IMG/VR virus record: IMGVR_UViG_3300035661_000323
Coordinates: 1-24,484 of that record
From: a virus
Reading direction: 5' to 3' (one strand)
DNA length: 24,484 bases
Below the pieces are notes generated by a model. The model was not told where the DNA came from and made no database searches. It saw nothing but the letters and a program-made list of their open reading frames with translations. Position 1 is the stretch's first letter, and each line of letters opens with the position of its first letter. Below are positions 12,834-20,603 of this stretch, piece by piece. A program made the position numbers and the translations under genes.

Positions 12834-13525
12834 GCCGCATCCTTGCCCAGCGTCAGCTACGGATGGCCATCCAAACGATCCTGGCCGTGTTGACGGGGGT
12901 CGAGACGCAAAGTCCGGGCGACTGGGACACGCCGTCCGAGCAACTGCCGGAACTGAAGGTTCGCGGCGTGAATGGGCGCAAGACGTCCATCGCCCGGGGC
13001 CCGGCCGGCTACACGTCGGTCATCGGCATTGAAGTCCTGGCCCGCGTGGGTGGGGACACCGCCGAGGCGGCCCAAGACGCGCTCGAAGCCCTTGGGTGCA
13101 CCGTGGAAGACGCCGTCATGTCCGCGCCCGCGCTACTGCAGTGGTTGCAGCAGATCGCCACCGTCAGCAGCGAAACGTCGATCACGGCGGCAGGCCGTCA
13201 ACACGTGGGCGAGATGCGCTGGATGTTCGACTGCGAGACGTTCGAGACGTTCGAGCGGTTCGACGTCGTACCTGAAGAATTTGTCGTGTTGCAACGCATG
13301 CTGCTTAACATCGACACGATCAAGCCGTTCGACCCCGGCGTGGCGTCGGCCAGCGCGCCATCCAACGTCATCAGCCCGGTTGCTTCTGCGCTGATCGTTT
13401 CGGGGTCCGGCTCTGCGGGCACCTACCCGAACCCGCCGCACCCAGAAACAGTCCTGCCCGCGCCGCGCGTATCGGGTCGGGATGGCCGCCTAGAAGGCGT
13501 GCTCGACCTCACTCTGCCCACCTGA
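12830..13525 (+). CDS. Putative tail terminator/neck protein (231 aa)
   Basis: ATG at 12830 overlaps the upstream stop. Residues 1-175 form an alpha/beta domain: helix RQLRMAIQTILAVLTG, KVRGVNGRKTSIARGPAGYTSVIGIEVLARV, helix DTAEAAQDALEALGCTVEDAVM, then GEMRWMFDCETFETFERFD. This length and order recalls minor tail proteins of the tail-terminator kind, which end the tail tube and meet the head. The last 60 residues are a low-complexity Ser/Pro/Gly tail (SGSGSAGTYPNPPHPETVLP). Position between head-joining and sheath genes fits a terminator. I do not recognise a precise family, so function is inferred from place and length. Confidence 0.55.
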   Translation: MSRILAQRQLRMAIQTILAVLTGVETQSPGDWDTPSEQLPELKVRGVNGRKTSIARGPAGYTSVIGIEVLARVGGDTAEAAQDALEALGCTVEDAVMSAPALLQWLQQIATVSSETSITAAGRQHVGEMRWMFDCETFETFERFDVVPEEFVVLQRMLLNIDTIKPFDPGVASASAPSNVISPVASALIVSGSGSAGTYPNPPHPETVLPAPRVSGRDGRLEGVLDLTLPT

Positions 13526-13535
13526 AGGACCCGCC

Positions 13536-13709
13536 ATGCACGTGCACGTCACCCCGGCCCCGGGGTTGCTCATCCCTGACCCTTCGCAACAATGGACGCC
13601 GGACTACTACCTGCCACCGGAGGGCCGCGTCGTCGAGTTCGACGACTTCTGGGCTCGCCGTGTGCGGGACGGCGACGTGACGGTCGCCACTGACACCCCT
13701 ACGACTTGA
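13536..13709 (+). CDS. DUF2635-type small tail protein, Mu gp38-like (57 aa)
   Basis: ATG at 13536, eleven bases after the previous stop with AAGGAC upstream. The 57-residue product has the DUF2635 pattern from memory: an N-terminal V-x-x-x-P-A-P-G-L-x-x-x-D-P (here VHVTPAPGLLIPDPSQQW), a central PPEGRVVE and an end of the type F-W-x-R-R-x-x-D-G-D-V (FWARRVRDGDV). In Mu-like phages this small gene sits immediately before the sheath gene, as here. It marks the start of the Mu-type tail module. Function of the family is not known to me. Confidence 0.75.
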   Translation: MHVHVTPAPGLLIPDPSQQWTPDYYLPPEGRVVEFDDFWARRVRDGDVTVATDTPTT

Positions 13710-13725
13710 GACACCGGAGCTCGCC

Positions 13726-15124
13726 ATGAACTTCAAGAACATTCCCTCTGCGATTCGCACTCCGCTGTTCTACGCGGAAGTCGACAACAGCCGCGCGAAC
13801 ACCGCGTTGGCCATCCAGCGTACGCTGATCATCGGCCAGATCGTCAGTGGCGGTACCGGCACTCCCAACGTACCCGTGATCAGTCAAGGCGTGGCCGATG
13901 CGGCGGCCGTGGGCGGCCCGAACTCGCTGCTGGCCCTGATGACCGCGGCTTACCGAAACGCCGACTCGTTCGGCGAAGTCTGGTACCTGCCGCTTGCAGA
14001 CGATGGTTCCGCGGTCGCTGCCACGGGTACGGTCGTGTTTTCGGCGGCTGCGACGGCCAACGGCACGTTCTACCTCTACATCGCCAACAAGCGGTACGCA
14101 CTGCCCGTGCTCACCACGCAGACGACGGCGCAACTGGCGACTGCCTTGGCTGCGCTGATCAACGCCGACCCCGGCTGCCCCGTTGGCGTACGCAGGCGGC
14201 GTGCAGGCCGGCGAAGCGATCCCGGCCGGGCTTGCCTGGACCGTGACCGCCATGGCCAGCGGCGCCACCCCGCCCAGCTTGACCGCGGGCCTGGCCGCCC
14301 TGGGCGACACGTCGTTCGACTTCATCGTCTGCCCGTACACCGATAGCACATCCCTTGACGCGCTGAAGCTGTTCCTCGACGACGCTACGGGCCGCTGGTC
14401 CTACGCGAAGTCGCTGTATGGCCACGTGTTCGGCACCAAGCAGGGCAGCCTGGGCACGCTGACCTCGTTCGGCGCCGCGCGCAACAACCAGCACGAATCG
14501 GTGCTGGGCATCGGTACCGGCCCGGCCGCCGCCTGGCAGATCACCGCGGCCTACGTGGGTTCCGCTGCGACCAGTCTGCGCAACGACCCGGCCCTGCCGC
14601 TGCAGACCCTGACGCTGCCCGGCATCCTGCCGCCGTTGGCGTCGCAACGCTTCACGCTGTCCGAGCGCAACTCGTTGCTCTACAGCGGCGTCAGCACGGC
14701 AACCGTGGACGACGACGGCACGGTGCGGATCGAGAACCTGATCACCACGTACCAAAAGAACGCGTTCGGCGCCCCGGACAACAGCTACTTGCAGGTCGAG
14801 ACGCTGTTCACGCTGATGTTCGTGCTGCGCTTCATGAAGACCGCGATCACCAGCAAGTACGCGCGCACCAAGCTCGCCGCCGACGGCACGCGCTTCGGCC
14901 CCGGCGCCAACATCGTGACGCCGAACATGATCCGCGCGGAAGTCATCGCGCAGTACCGGCAACTCGAATCGCTGGGCCTGGTGCAGAACGGCGACGCGTT
15001 CAAGGAGGGGCTGATCGTCGAGCAGAACGCATCGAACCCGAACCGCGTGGACGTCCTGTGGCCGGGCACGCTCGTCGACCAACTGCGGATCTTCGCCCTC
15101 CTCGCGCAATTCCGCCTCATCTGA
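13726..15124 (+). pseudogene. L: Contractile tail sheath protein, Mu gpL-like, broken by deletion/frameshift
   Basis: The sheath contracts to drive the tube through the cell envelope. ATG at 13726 with CGGAG upstream. The first frame runs to about residue 152 with sheath features (FKNIPSAIRTPLFYAEVDNSRA, VFSAAATANGTFYLYIANKRYALPV, ATALAALINADPGCPV), then becomes arginine-rich nonsense and stops at 14346. The frame one base on resumes at about 14184 (LAYAGGVQAGEAIPAGLAWTVTAMA, FDFIVCPYTD) and runs to 15124. Together the two parts give about 465 residues against about 495 for Mu gpL as I recall. The missing part is the strand region usually between the NAD-x-x-L-P-V and R-L-x-Y elements. This suggests loss of roughly 80-90 bases plus a frameshift. 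No slippery site is evident. It may be real decay or an assembly error. Confidence 0.8.
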
Positions 15125-15139
15125 CCCAGGAGCACCCAC

Positions 15140-15514
15140 ATGGCAATCACCGACAAGGCCCTCGCGGGCATTGCGTACCTCTCCGTCGACGGCAAGCGGT
15201 ACATGCTTGCGGGCGACCTGTCCTACAGCGTGTCGCGTCGCAAGCGCGAAACGCTCATCGGCCAGGACGAAGTGCACGGGTTCAGCGAGACGCCGCACGC
15301 CGGGTTCATCCAGGCGAGCGTGCGTGACGCGGGCAGCCTGAGCCTGGCCGACATCAACGCCATGACGAACGTCACCGTCATGCTGGAACTGACCAACGGC
15401 AAGATGGTCGTCGGCCGCAATATGTGGACGACCGACCCGCAGGAGGTCGAGACGATGGAGGCGAAGTTCACCGTGCGGTGGGAAGGCGTCTCGATCGAGG
15501 AGATCGGGGCATGA
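15140..15514 (+). CDS. M: Tail tube protein, Mu gpM-like (124 aa)
   Basis: Inner tube of the contractile tail. ATG at 15140 with AGGAG upstream. Mu gpM has about the same length. The N-terminus, DKALAGIAYLSVDGKRYMLAGDLSYSVSRRKRETLIGQD, followed by VHGFSETPHAGFIQASVRDAG, is the usual layout of this family (long strand pair, basic patch, G-x-x-x-V-H-G-x-x-E). The rest, MTNVTVMLELTNGKMVVGRNMWTTDPQEVETMEAKFTVRWEG, completes a beta barrel. It follows the sheath gene, as in Mu. The stop overlaps the next start (ATGA). Confidence 0.9.
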   Translation: MAITDKALAGIAYLSVDGKRYMLAGDLSYSVSRRKRETLIGQDEVHGFSETPHAGFIQASVRDAGSLSLADINAMTNVTVMLELTNGKMVVGRNMWTTDPQEVETMEAKFTVRWEGVSIEEIGA

Positions 15515-15795
15515 TCGAGCCGACCTGCACGCTGGTGCTCACGGCGCCGATCAAGTTCGGCGACGAGGTCATTGAATCGCTTGACCTGACCGAGCCCACC
15601 ATGGGCCAACTGCGGGCCGCTCACCGCGAGCCGTACGACCTCGACAAGTTGGCCAAGCTGATCCACTTGAACGCCACGATCCCGATGTCCGTGGTCGACA
15701 AGATGACGAAGCGGGACGTGGAGGCGTGCGACCGTTTTTTCGACCGTTTCAAGCTGCCGCCGGACTTGAAGCCCGACGCACCGGCGCAGCCCTGA
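15511..15795 (+). CDS. Tail assembly chaperone, Mu gp41-like (94 aa, unshifted product)
   Basis: Chaperone that coats the tape measure protein during tail assembly. ATG at 15511 overlaps the tube stop. The product has the family layout: strand TLVLTAPIKFGDEVIESLDL, then EPTMGQLRAA, DLDKLAKLIHLNATIPMSVVDKM and DVEACDRFFDRF. The run T TTT TTC at 15735-15741 lies in the codons for Phe76-Phe77. The -1 frame from there has no stop up to 15902, just before the tape measure gene, which predicts a second, longer product. This is the arrangement of lambda G/G-T and P2 E/E+E'. Chaperone call is strong by order and by motifs. Confidence 0.82.
   Translation: MIEPTCTLVLTAPIKFGDEVIESLDLTEPTMGQLRAAHREPYDLDKLAKLIHLNATIPMSVVDKMTKRDVEACDRFFDRFKLPPDLKPDAPAQP
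15735..15741 (+). promoter_or_regulatory. Programmed -1 frameshift slippery site T TTT TTC
   Basis: The heptamer fits X XXY YYZ with zero-frame codons TTT and TTC; after -1 slippage tRNA-Phe can pair with TTT TTT. P2 uses a similar T-run in gene E as I recall. The zero-frame gene ends 54 bases downstream, while the -1 frame stays open to 15902. Confidence 0.72.
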
Positions 15796-15902
15796 CGAAG
15801 TTCTTCGGCTGGGGCCCTTTCGACATGGACGCCATGACTTGGTCCGACCTGCAAGAGTGGGTCGGCCACGCCGAGTGGTTGACCGCGACTGAGAAGACCT
15901 GA
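15741..15902 (+). CDS. -1 frame extension of the tail assembly chaperone, P2 GpE-like
   Basis: After slippage at 15735-15741 translation would continue from CGA at 15741 to TGA at 15900-15902, adding 53 residues and giving a fused product of about 130 residues. The end reads KFFGWGPFDMDAMTWSDLQEW followed by VGHAEWL. The pattern F-x-W-x-x-x-x-x-D-x-M-x-x-x-D-L-x-x-W is that of the P2 GpE-type C-terminal segment. An ATG at 15825 is in this frame but has no good ribosome binding site, which favours the fused product. The tape measure gene starts three bases after the stop. Confidence 0.72.
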   Translation, partial: RPFQAAAGLEARRTGAALTKFFGWGPFDMDAMTWSDLQEWVGHAEWLTATEKT

Positions 15903-15905
15903 CGC

Positions 15906-16997
15906 ATGGCCACCAAGTTCGACATCGAGATCAATGCGCTCGACAAGTTCACGGCGGTGTTCCGCCGGCTGAACAGGGGCGCCGCGGAAGCGTCGAAGCC
16001 GCTCGTCAACATCAAACGCCAAGCGGGCGACTTGTTCTCGGAAATGAAGGTGCCCCAAACGTTGAGGGGCATCCGTAGCGTGTCGCGCGCTGCACAGGAA
16101 ATAAGCGGCAGCTTGGGCAGCGCGGGCGGCCCGGCCGCGGCGCTGTTCGGTATCGGCAGCGCGGGCGGGATCATCGCCACCGTGGCCGCCGTGGGGCAAC
16201 TGGCGTCAGCGTGGGCAGTGCTGGGCTTCGACGTCTTGCGCACGTCGTCCCTGATCGGCATGAACGCCCAGGAACTGCAGAAGTGGCAGGGCGCCGCCAG
16301 GCTGGCCGGCGTGAGCGCCGAGGAGATGACGTCCAGCCTGGGGAACCTGGCCAAGACGCAGCAGGACGCGCGCTACGGCCGCAACGTTCTCGCCGCTCAG
16401 GTCATGCGGGGTTTCGGGATCAACACGTCCGACCCCAGCAAGGCAATGAGCGACCTGTTCCGCGCGTCCGCCGGCATGACCCCGCAGACTCGGATCAAGC
16501 TGTTCGAGAGCATGGGCGTGTCGCCCGCGCTGATCCCGATGGGCCGCAAGAACATTGGCGTGCTCAAGCAAGAGGCGCAGGCGCGCGGGATGATCCTGAG
16601 CCCCGACGAACTCGACGCCGCGGAGAAGGTACGGCTTCAGGCTCTCGGTTTCGGCGGTACGGCGTCCGGCGTGGCCAACAAAGTCGGGGGCACGGTCGGC
16701 CCGGTGATCGGTGAGTTCGCCGACGACCTCGGCAACGCGTTGAGCCAAGAGAAGCGGCAACCACTTCCGGGCATGAACCGGGACAACCGACCCGCGTTTG
16801 TTCGCAGCCTATCGGGCGCAACGCAGAAGCAGCAGGACGACATGCGGGCGGCTTACGGGCGAGACCACGGGGCCAACCCCACGAAGGTACCCGTGGAGAT
16901 CACGGTTCGCATCCCGAACGCGCCAGGCGGTACTGAGGTGGAAGCGTCTGCGGACGGTCGCCCCCTGCCCGTGCGGATTTCAATGCCCGAGGAATAA
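15906..16997 (+). CDS. Tail tape measure protein, unusually short (363 aa)
   Basis: This protein sets tail length and leaves the tail during DNA entry. ATG at 15906 with GAGAAG upstream. The N-terminus, KFDIEINALDKFTAVFRRLNRGAAEASKPLVNIKRQAGD, is typical of Mu-type tape measures. A hydrophobic, Gly/Ala-rich region at about 77-114 (AAALFGIGSAGGIIATVAAVG) is a likely membrane-active segment. A mainly helical middle part follows, and the C-terminus, VPVEITVRIPNAPGGTEVEASADG, is the usual end of this family. Both ends are therefore present, but the total is only 363 residues against more than 600 in Mu gp42. No lytic domain is seen. At about 1.5 angstrom per residue the tail would be near 55 nm. 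Confidence 0.85.
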   Translation: MATKFDIEINALDKFTAVFRRLNRGAAEASKPLVNIKRQAGDLFSEMKVPQTLRGIRSVSRAAQEISGSLGSAGGPAAALFGIGSAGGIIATVAAVGQLASAWAVLGFDVLRTSSLIGMNAQELQKWQGAARLAGVSAEEMTSSLGNLAKTQQDARYGRNVLAAQVMRGFGINTSDPSKAMSDLFRASAGMTPQTRIKLFESMGVSPALIPMGRKNIGVLKQEAQARGMILSPDELDAAEKVRLQALGFGGTASGVANKVGGTVGPVIGEFADDLGNALSQEKRQPLPGMNRDNRPAFVRSLSGATQKQQDDMRAAYGRDHGANPTKVPVEITVRIPNAPGGTEVEASADGRPLPVRISMPEE

Positions 16998-17002
16998 GCA
17001 GC

Positions 17003-18397
17003 ATGAGTGTTTTCGGGATCTCGAACGGCGTGCAGGGGCTGGCCAACACCGCGAAGGGCGGGCTGGACATCTCGACTCGCCTGTCGGGCGGGTCGTACTG
17101 GTCGCAACTCAAGCCGGCGTCGTACAAGGGTGTTCCCTTCGGGACCATCGGCGGGTCGGCCACGTTCGGCCGCCGCAACGCCGTCCACGAGTACCCGTAC
17201 CGCGACACACCCTGGGTCGAAGACCTCGGCCGGGCGTCCCGCGAGTTCATCGTGTCGGGCTTCGTCGTGGGCGACGACGCCATTGCGCGCCGGGACCGCC
17301 TCATCGCGAAACTTGAAGAACCGGGCGACGGCGATCTGGTGCACCCCACGTTGGGCAAGCGCAAGGCCGCCGTCCTCGACTTCAACGTCCAAGAGCACCG
17401 CGACCGCGGCCGCGTGTTCGAGTTCACGCTCCGCTGCATGGAGCAAGGGTCCCGGCAGTACCCGGAGACGTCGAAGCAAGGTCAGGCCGCTGTGGGCGCC
17501 GCGGCGGACCTGTCCAACTTCCAAGCGGCCAAGGCGTTCGCCCAGAAGTCCCTGGCAGCCCTGAAAGCAGGCGCAGCCGCCGCGAACGAGGGCGCGCAGC
17601 AGGCCGCGGCGTGGGCATCGCTGGCGGTGCAGTACGGCCGCGACGCGACCAGCCTGATCAACCTGGCCAAGACCGTGCCGGGCCAGTTTGGGCGCCTGGT
17701 GGGGCAGACGCTGGGCGTGCGATCGGGCGAGCTCGTGCCCAAGACGCTCTACCGCACGACAGACGACCTGAAGGGCGTCGCGGCCGCCTCGCGCGTCAAG
17801 GTCAGCGACTCTCAGGCCAGCGTGAACACCGCGGGCACCGAACTCGGACCGAACTCGACCGATACGTTCACGACCAGCGTGCAAGGCATGGCCGCGACGG
17901 TACGCTCCGAGGCATCCACGCCGGGCGACGCCATCGTGGCGCTGTCGTCCATGGCGGGGTACTCCACGCCGCGCACCAGCAGCGGTGCGGCCGCTGTCGT
18001 ACTGGCCGAGACCGTCCTCCTGCTGCAGCGCGCCGCTGCCGTCGAACTGGCTCGCGCGGCGGCCGAGTACCGACCGGCGTCCAGCCAAGACGCGGCCCGC
18101 GTGCGCGACCTCGTGGCCGCCGTTCTCGAATTGCAGATGTTGTTGGCTGGCGACCGGGGCGACGACTCGACGTACCAAACGCTGCGCGACTTGCGCGCCA
18201 CCGTGATCGACGATCTGAACACGCGGGGCGGTTCGGTACCGGAGATCGTCACGGTGTCGTCGCCGTCTAGCCTGCCGTCGCTGGTGCTGGCCCAGCGCCT
18301 GTACCGCAACGTCGACCGCGAGGCGGAACTCGTGCAGCGTGCGCAGGCGGTACACCCGGCGTTCATGCCGACCACGTTCAAGGCGCTGAGCGCATGA
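17003..18397 (+). CDS. N: Mu gpN-like baseplate/DNA circularisation protein (464 aa)
   Basis: ATG at 17003 with GAGGA upstream. The N-terminal domain at about 28-150 has the signature of the DNA_circ_N family of Mu gpN: YWSQLKPASYKGVPFGTIGG, FGRRNAVHEYPYRDTPWVEDLGRASREF, VSGFVVGDD, and LVHPTLGKRKAAVLDFNVQEHRDRGRVFEFTLRCME. The rest is long, Ala-rich and helical, as in Mu gpN. Despite the older name, this family is now regarded as a baseplate component near the distal end of the tube. Length is close to that of Mu gpN. The stop overlaps the gpP start (ATGA). Confidence 0.9.
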   Translation: MSVFGISNGVQGLANTAKGGLDISTRLSGGSYWSQLKPASYKGVPFGTIGGSATFGRRNAVHEYPYRDTPWVEDLGRASREFIVSGFVVGDDAIARRDRLIAKLEEPGDGDLVHPTLGKRKAAVLDFNVQEHRDRGRVFEFTLRCMEQGSRQYPETSKQGQAAVGAAADLSNFQAAKAFAQKSLAALKAGAAAANEGAQQAAAWASLAVQYGRDATSLINLAKTVPGQFGRLVGQTLGVRSGELVPKTLYRTTDDLKGVAAASRVKVSDSQASVNTAGTELGPNSTDTFTTSVQGMAATVRSEASTPGDAIVALSSMAGYSTPRTSSGAAAVVLAETVLLLQRAAAVELARAAAEYRPASSQDAARVRDLVAAVLELQMLLAGDRGDDSTYQTLRDLRATVIDDLNTRGGSVPEIVTVSSPSSLPSLVLAQRLYRNVDREAELVQRAQAVHPAFMPTTFKALSA

Positions 18398-19623
18398 GCG
18401 ACCGCGTTGTCTTGACGAAGATCGACGACCGCGTCGAAGTCACCGCCAGCCGGACCGCTATCGACGCGGACGACTTCCGCATCGAGGTCGACGGCAAGGT
18501 CTTGGGCGGCTGGATGTCCGCTCGGGTCACGGCAGGCATCGAGCGATGCCCGCGGGATTTCGACTTCACGACGACAGAGAAATTCGCAAGCGACTCGAAC
18601 TCCATCGTTTGCAAGCCGGGCCAAGACTGCGTGGTGTGGCTTGGCAAGGACAAGGTCGTCACCGGGTTCGTGAATCGGTACCGGGTATCCATCTCGGCGC
18701 GCTCGCACACGATCTCACTCTCCGGGCGCGGCCTGTGCCAAGACCTGGTCGACTGCGCAGGCGAGTGGCCAGGCCAGCAGATCACCGCGTCATCCGTGCT
18801 GGACGTTGCCCGCAAGCTGATCGAGCCCTACGCGGACTCGGGGTTGACGGTTCGTGGTGACAAGGGCCTGTCCATCGGGCAACCCGACAGTGCGGTCATC
18901 CCGCAGTTGAACCTGATGCTGGGGGAGACCGCGTGGGACGTCATCGAGCGTCTGTGCCGGATCTCGGGCCTGCTGGCCTACGAGGACGCAGACGGTGCGC
19001 TTGTGCTCTCTCGGCTCGAACAGACCGACGCAAAGGGCCCCACGGGCTGGAAAGCCGAACGGGCCGCCAATGGCTTCCGCGAAGGCGTGAACGTCGTATC
19101 GGCCGCGGTCACGTTCGCCGACGACGGGCGGTACAGCGAGTACCAGGCGTACATCTTCGCCTTCAACCCGGTGCTCGAACTGGACAAGGTACAGAACCTG
19201 ATCGCGACGTACAACGATCCGGGCGTCAAGCGGCACCGTCGCCACATCACGCTACTCGAACAGGGTCACGCGCTGGCGTACGAGAACGCCAAGAAGCGCG
19301 CCGCGTGGGAGGCGTCTCGCCGTTGGGGCCGTTCAATGTCGGTCCACGTCACCACGGATTCGTGGCGGGACAAGGCCGGCGCGCTGTACCGCCCACGCAC
19401 ACTCGTGCCGGTAGACCTGCCGTCACTGAAGATCGTCAACCAGATGTGGCTGATCAGCGAGGTCACGTACCGCAAGGACGTCAACGGCACGGCCTGCGAT
19501 CTCGTGCTGTCCCCGCCCGAGGCGTTCAGCGTCCAGCCCACTCTGCCCAGCTATGGCATCCCGCTCGAACTGATCGAGGAGATGAACCGGACCCGCGGCC
19601 GCACGACCGCAAAGGCGGGGTGA
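18394..19623 (+). CDS. P: Baseplate hub protein, Mu gpP-like (409 aa)
   Basis: The hub joins tube and spike (gp27/gpD-like fold). ATG at 18394 overlaps the gpN stop. Features: an N-terminal strand pair (RVEVTASRTAIDADDFRIEV), GGWMSARVTAGIERCPRDFDFTTTE, KDKVVTGFVNRYRVSISARSHTISLSGRGLCQDLVDC, then VLDVARKLIEPYADSGLTV, AWDVIERLCRISGLLAYEDADGALVLSRL, and near the end LKIVNQMWLISEVTYRKDVNGTACDLVLSPPEAF. The S-G-R-x-x-x-x-D-L-V-D-C and I-S-x-V-x-Y-x-x-x-x-x-G elements are usual for this family. The stop overlaps the next start by one base. Complete and undamaged. Confidence 0.9.
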   Translation: MSDRVVLTKIDDRVEVTASRTAIDADDFRIEVDGKVLGGWMSARVTAGIERCPRDFDFTTTEKFASDSNSIVCKPGQDCVVWLGKDKVVTGFVNRYRVSISARSHTISLSGRGLCQDLVDCAGEWPGQQITASSVLDVARKLIEPYADSGLTVRGDKGLSIGQPDSAVIPQLNLMLGETAWDVIERLCRISGLLAYEDADGALVLSRLEQTDAKGPTGWKAERAANGFREGVNVVSAAVTFADDGRYSEYQAYIFAFNPVLELDKVQNLIATYNDPGVKRHRRHITLLEQGHALAYENAKKRAAWEASRRWGRSMSVHVTTDSWRDKAGALYRPRTLVPVDLPSLKIVNQMWLISEVTYRKDVNGTACDLVLSPPEAFSVQPTLPSYGIPLELIEEMNRTRGRTTAKAG

Positions 19624-20168
19624 TGTTCAACATTCGTGAATTGGCCAACCGGGTGCTGCACCTGGTGTCGCGTGGCCGGCTGCAGTTCGTGGACGACAGC
19701 GCATCGGTGCAGAAGGTCCAAGTGCGCGTGATCGCCGACGTGCTGCAAGACAACGTCCCGCGGCTGGCCGAGTACGGGTTCCAGAGCTCGCCGCCGCCGG
19801 ACAGCGACGCCGTGCTGCTGTACCTTGCCGGGAACCCCAGCGATGGCGTGGTGATCGCTACAGGGAACCAACAGTTCCGGCTGCGGTCGCTGAAGTCAGG
19901 CGAGGTCGCGATCAGCGACAACCAGGGCCGCAAGGTCTACCTGAGCGACGCAGGTATCCGCATCGAGGGCGCATCGTCCCCGATCCAGATCAACACCAGC
20001 AGCACGCTGACGATCAACGCGAGCGGCGGCGCGACGCTCAACGGCAACCTCGCCGTCGTCGGCAACACGACATTCACCGGTCAGGTATCGGCCAACGGCC
20101 ACCGGATCGACGAGACCCACAAGCACACCGGCGGCACGATCAGCGGCCTGACTGGGACGGTCCTATGA
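19623..20168 (+). CDS. Baseplate spike protein, Mu gp45-like (181 aa)
   Basis: Trimeric spike that pierces the outer membrane. ATG at 19623, overlapping the gpP stop by one base. Residues about 1-110 form an OB-fold and neck (LQFVDDSASVQKVQVRVIADVLQDN, EYGFQSSPPPDSDAVLLYLAGN); residues 110-158 form short repeated strands of a trimeric beta-helix (YLSDAGIRIEG, PIQINTSSTLTINASGGATLNG). The apex has His160 and an H-x-H pair, His166 and His168, in THKHTGG. In Mu gp45 an H-x-H pair at the tip binds iron, and the same is likely here. The stop overlaps the gp46 start. Confidence 0.92.
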   Translation: MFNIRELANRVLHLVSRGRLQFVDDSASVQKVQVRVIADVLQDNVPRLAEYGFQSSPPPDSDAVLLYLAGNPSDGVVIATGNQQFRLRSLKSGEVAISDNQGRKVYLSDAGIRIEGASSPIQINTSSTLTINASGGATLNGNLAVVGNTTFTGQVSANGHRIDETHKHTGGTISGLTGTVL

Positions 20169-20602
20169 GCGACATCGCCACGATCTGGAACACCACGCAG
20201 GGTGACTGGCAACTGAGCGGCAAGTCGCTCGCCTCCGGGCCCGACCTGGTCACGGCGATCACGATCAGCGTGTTCACTGACCGCCAGGCCGAGCAGGACG
20301 ACGCAGTCACTGACGGGTCGGGGGATCTGCGCGGCTGGTGGGGCGACGCCGAGGGCGCCCGCATCGGTTCACGACTGTGGCTGCTGGAACGGGCCAAGCG
20401 CACGCAGGCCACGCTGCAACTGGCCCAGGCTTACATCACTGAATCGCTGCAGTGGCTGATTGACGACGGCGTCGTAGCCAACTTCGACATCAGCGTCGAA
20501 TGGGTCAACCAAGGGCAACTGAGCGCGCAGGTCATTGCCTTGCGCGTCGACGGAACCACTCAGGCTGCGAACTTCGCGTGGGCCTGGAACGGGATCAACT
20601 GA
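20165..20602 (+). CDS. Baseplate protein, Mu gp46-like (145 aa)
   Basis: GP46 family member, part of the inner baseplate wedge. ATG at 20165 overlaps the spike stop (ATGA). The order of elements is as in Mu gp46: DIATIWNTTQGDWQ at the start, GPDLVTAITISVFTDRQAEQDD, then DGSGDLRGWWGDAEGARIGSRLWLLERAKRTQATLQLAQAYITESLQWLIDDGVV, and an end of strands (FDISVEWVNQGQLSAQVIA). The R-G-W-W-G-D and G-S-R-L-W-L-L elements are particularly typical. Length matches the family. Confidence 0.92.
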   Translation: MSDIATIWNTTQGDWQLSGKSLASGPDLVTAITISVFTDRQAEQDDAVTDGSGDLRGWWGDAEGARIGSRLWLLERAKRTQATLQLAQAYITESLQWLIDDGVVANFDISVEWVNQGQLSAQVIALRVDGTTQAANFAWAWNGIN

Positions 20603-20603
20603 C

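Noticed and set aside
14183-15124. TTG at 14183 as the start of a separate gene
   Set aside because: The product lacks an N-terminal sheath part, which is present in another frame directly upstream, and no ribosome binding site precedes the TTG; a broken sheath gene explains both parts better.
16853-18355. Minus-strand open frame of 500 codons
   Set aside because: It is the shadow of the gpN-like gene, which has a good family match on the plus strand.
20535-20603. Upstream start for the gp47-like gene
   Set aside because: It would overlap gp46 by almost 70 bases, and the family N-terminus begins at the ATG at 20604.
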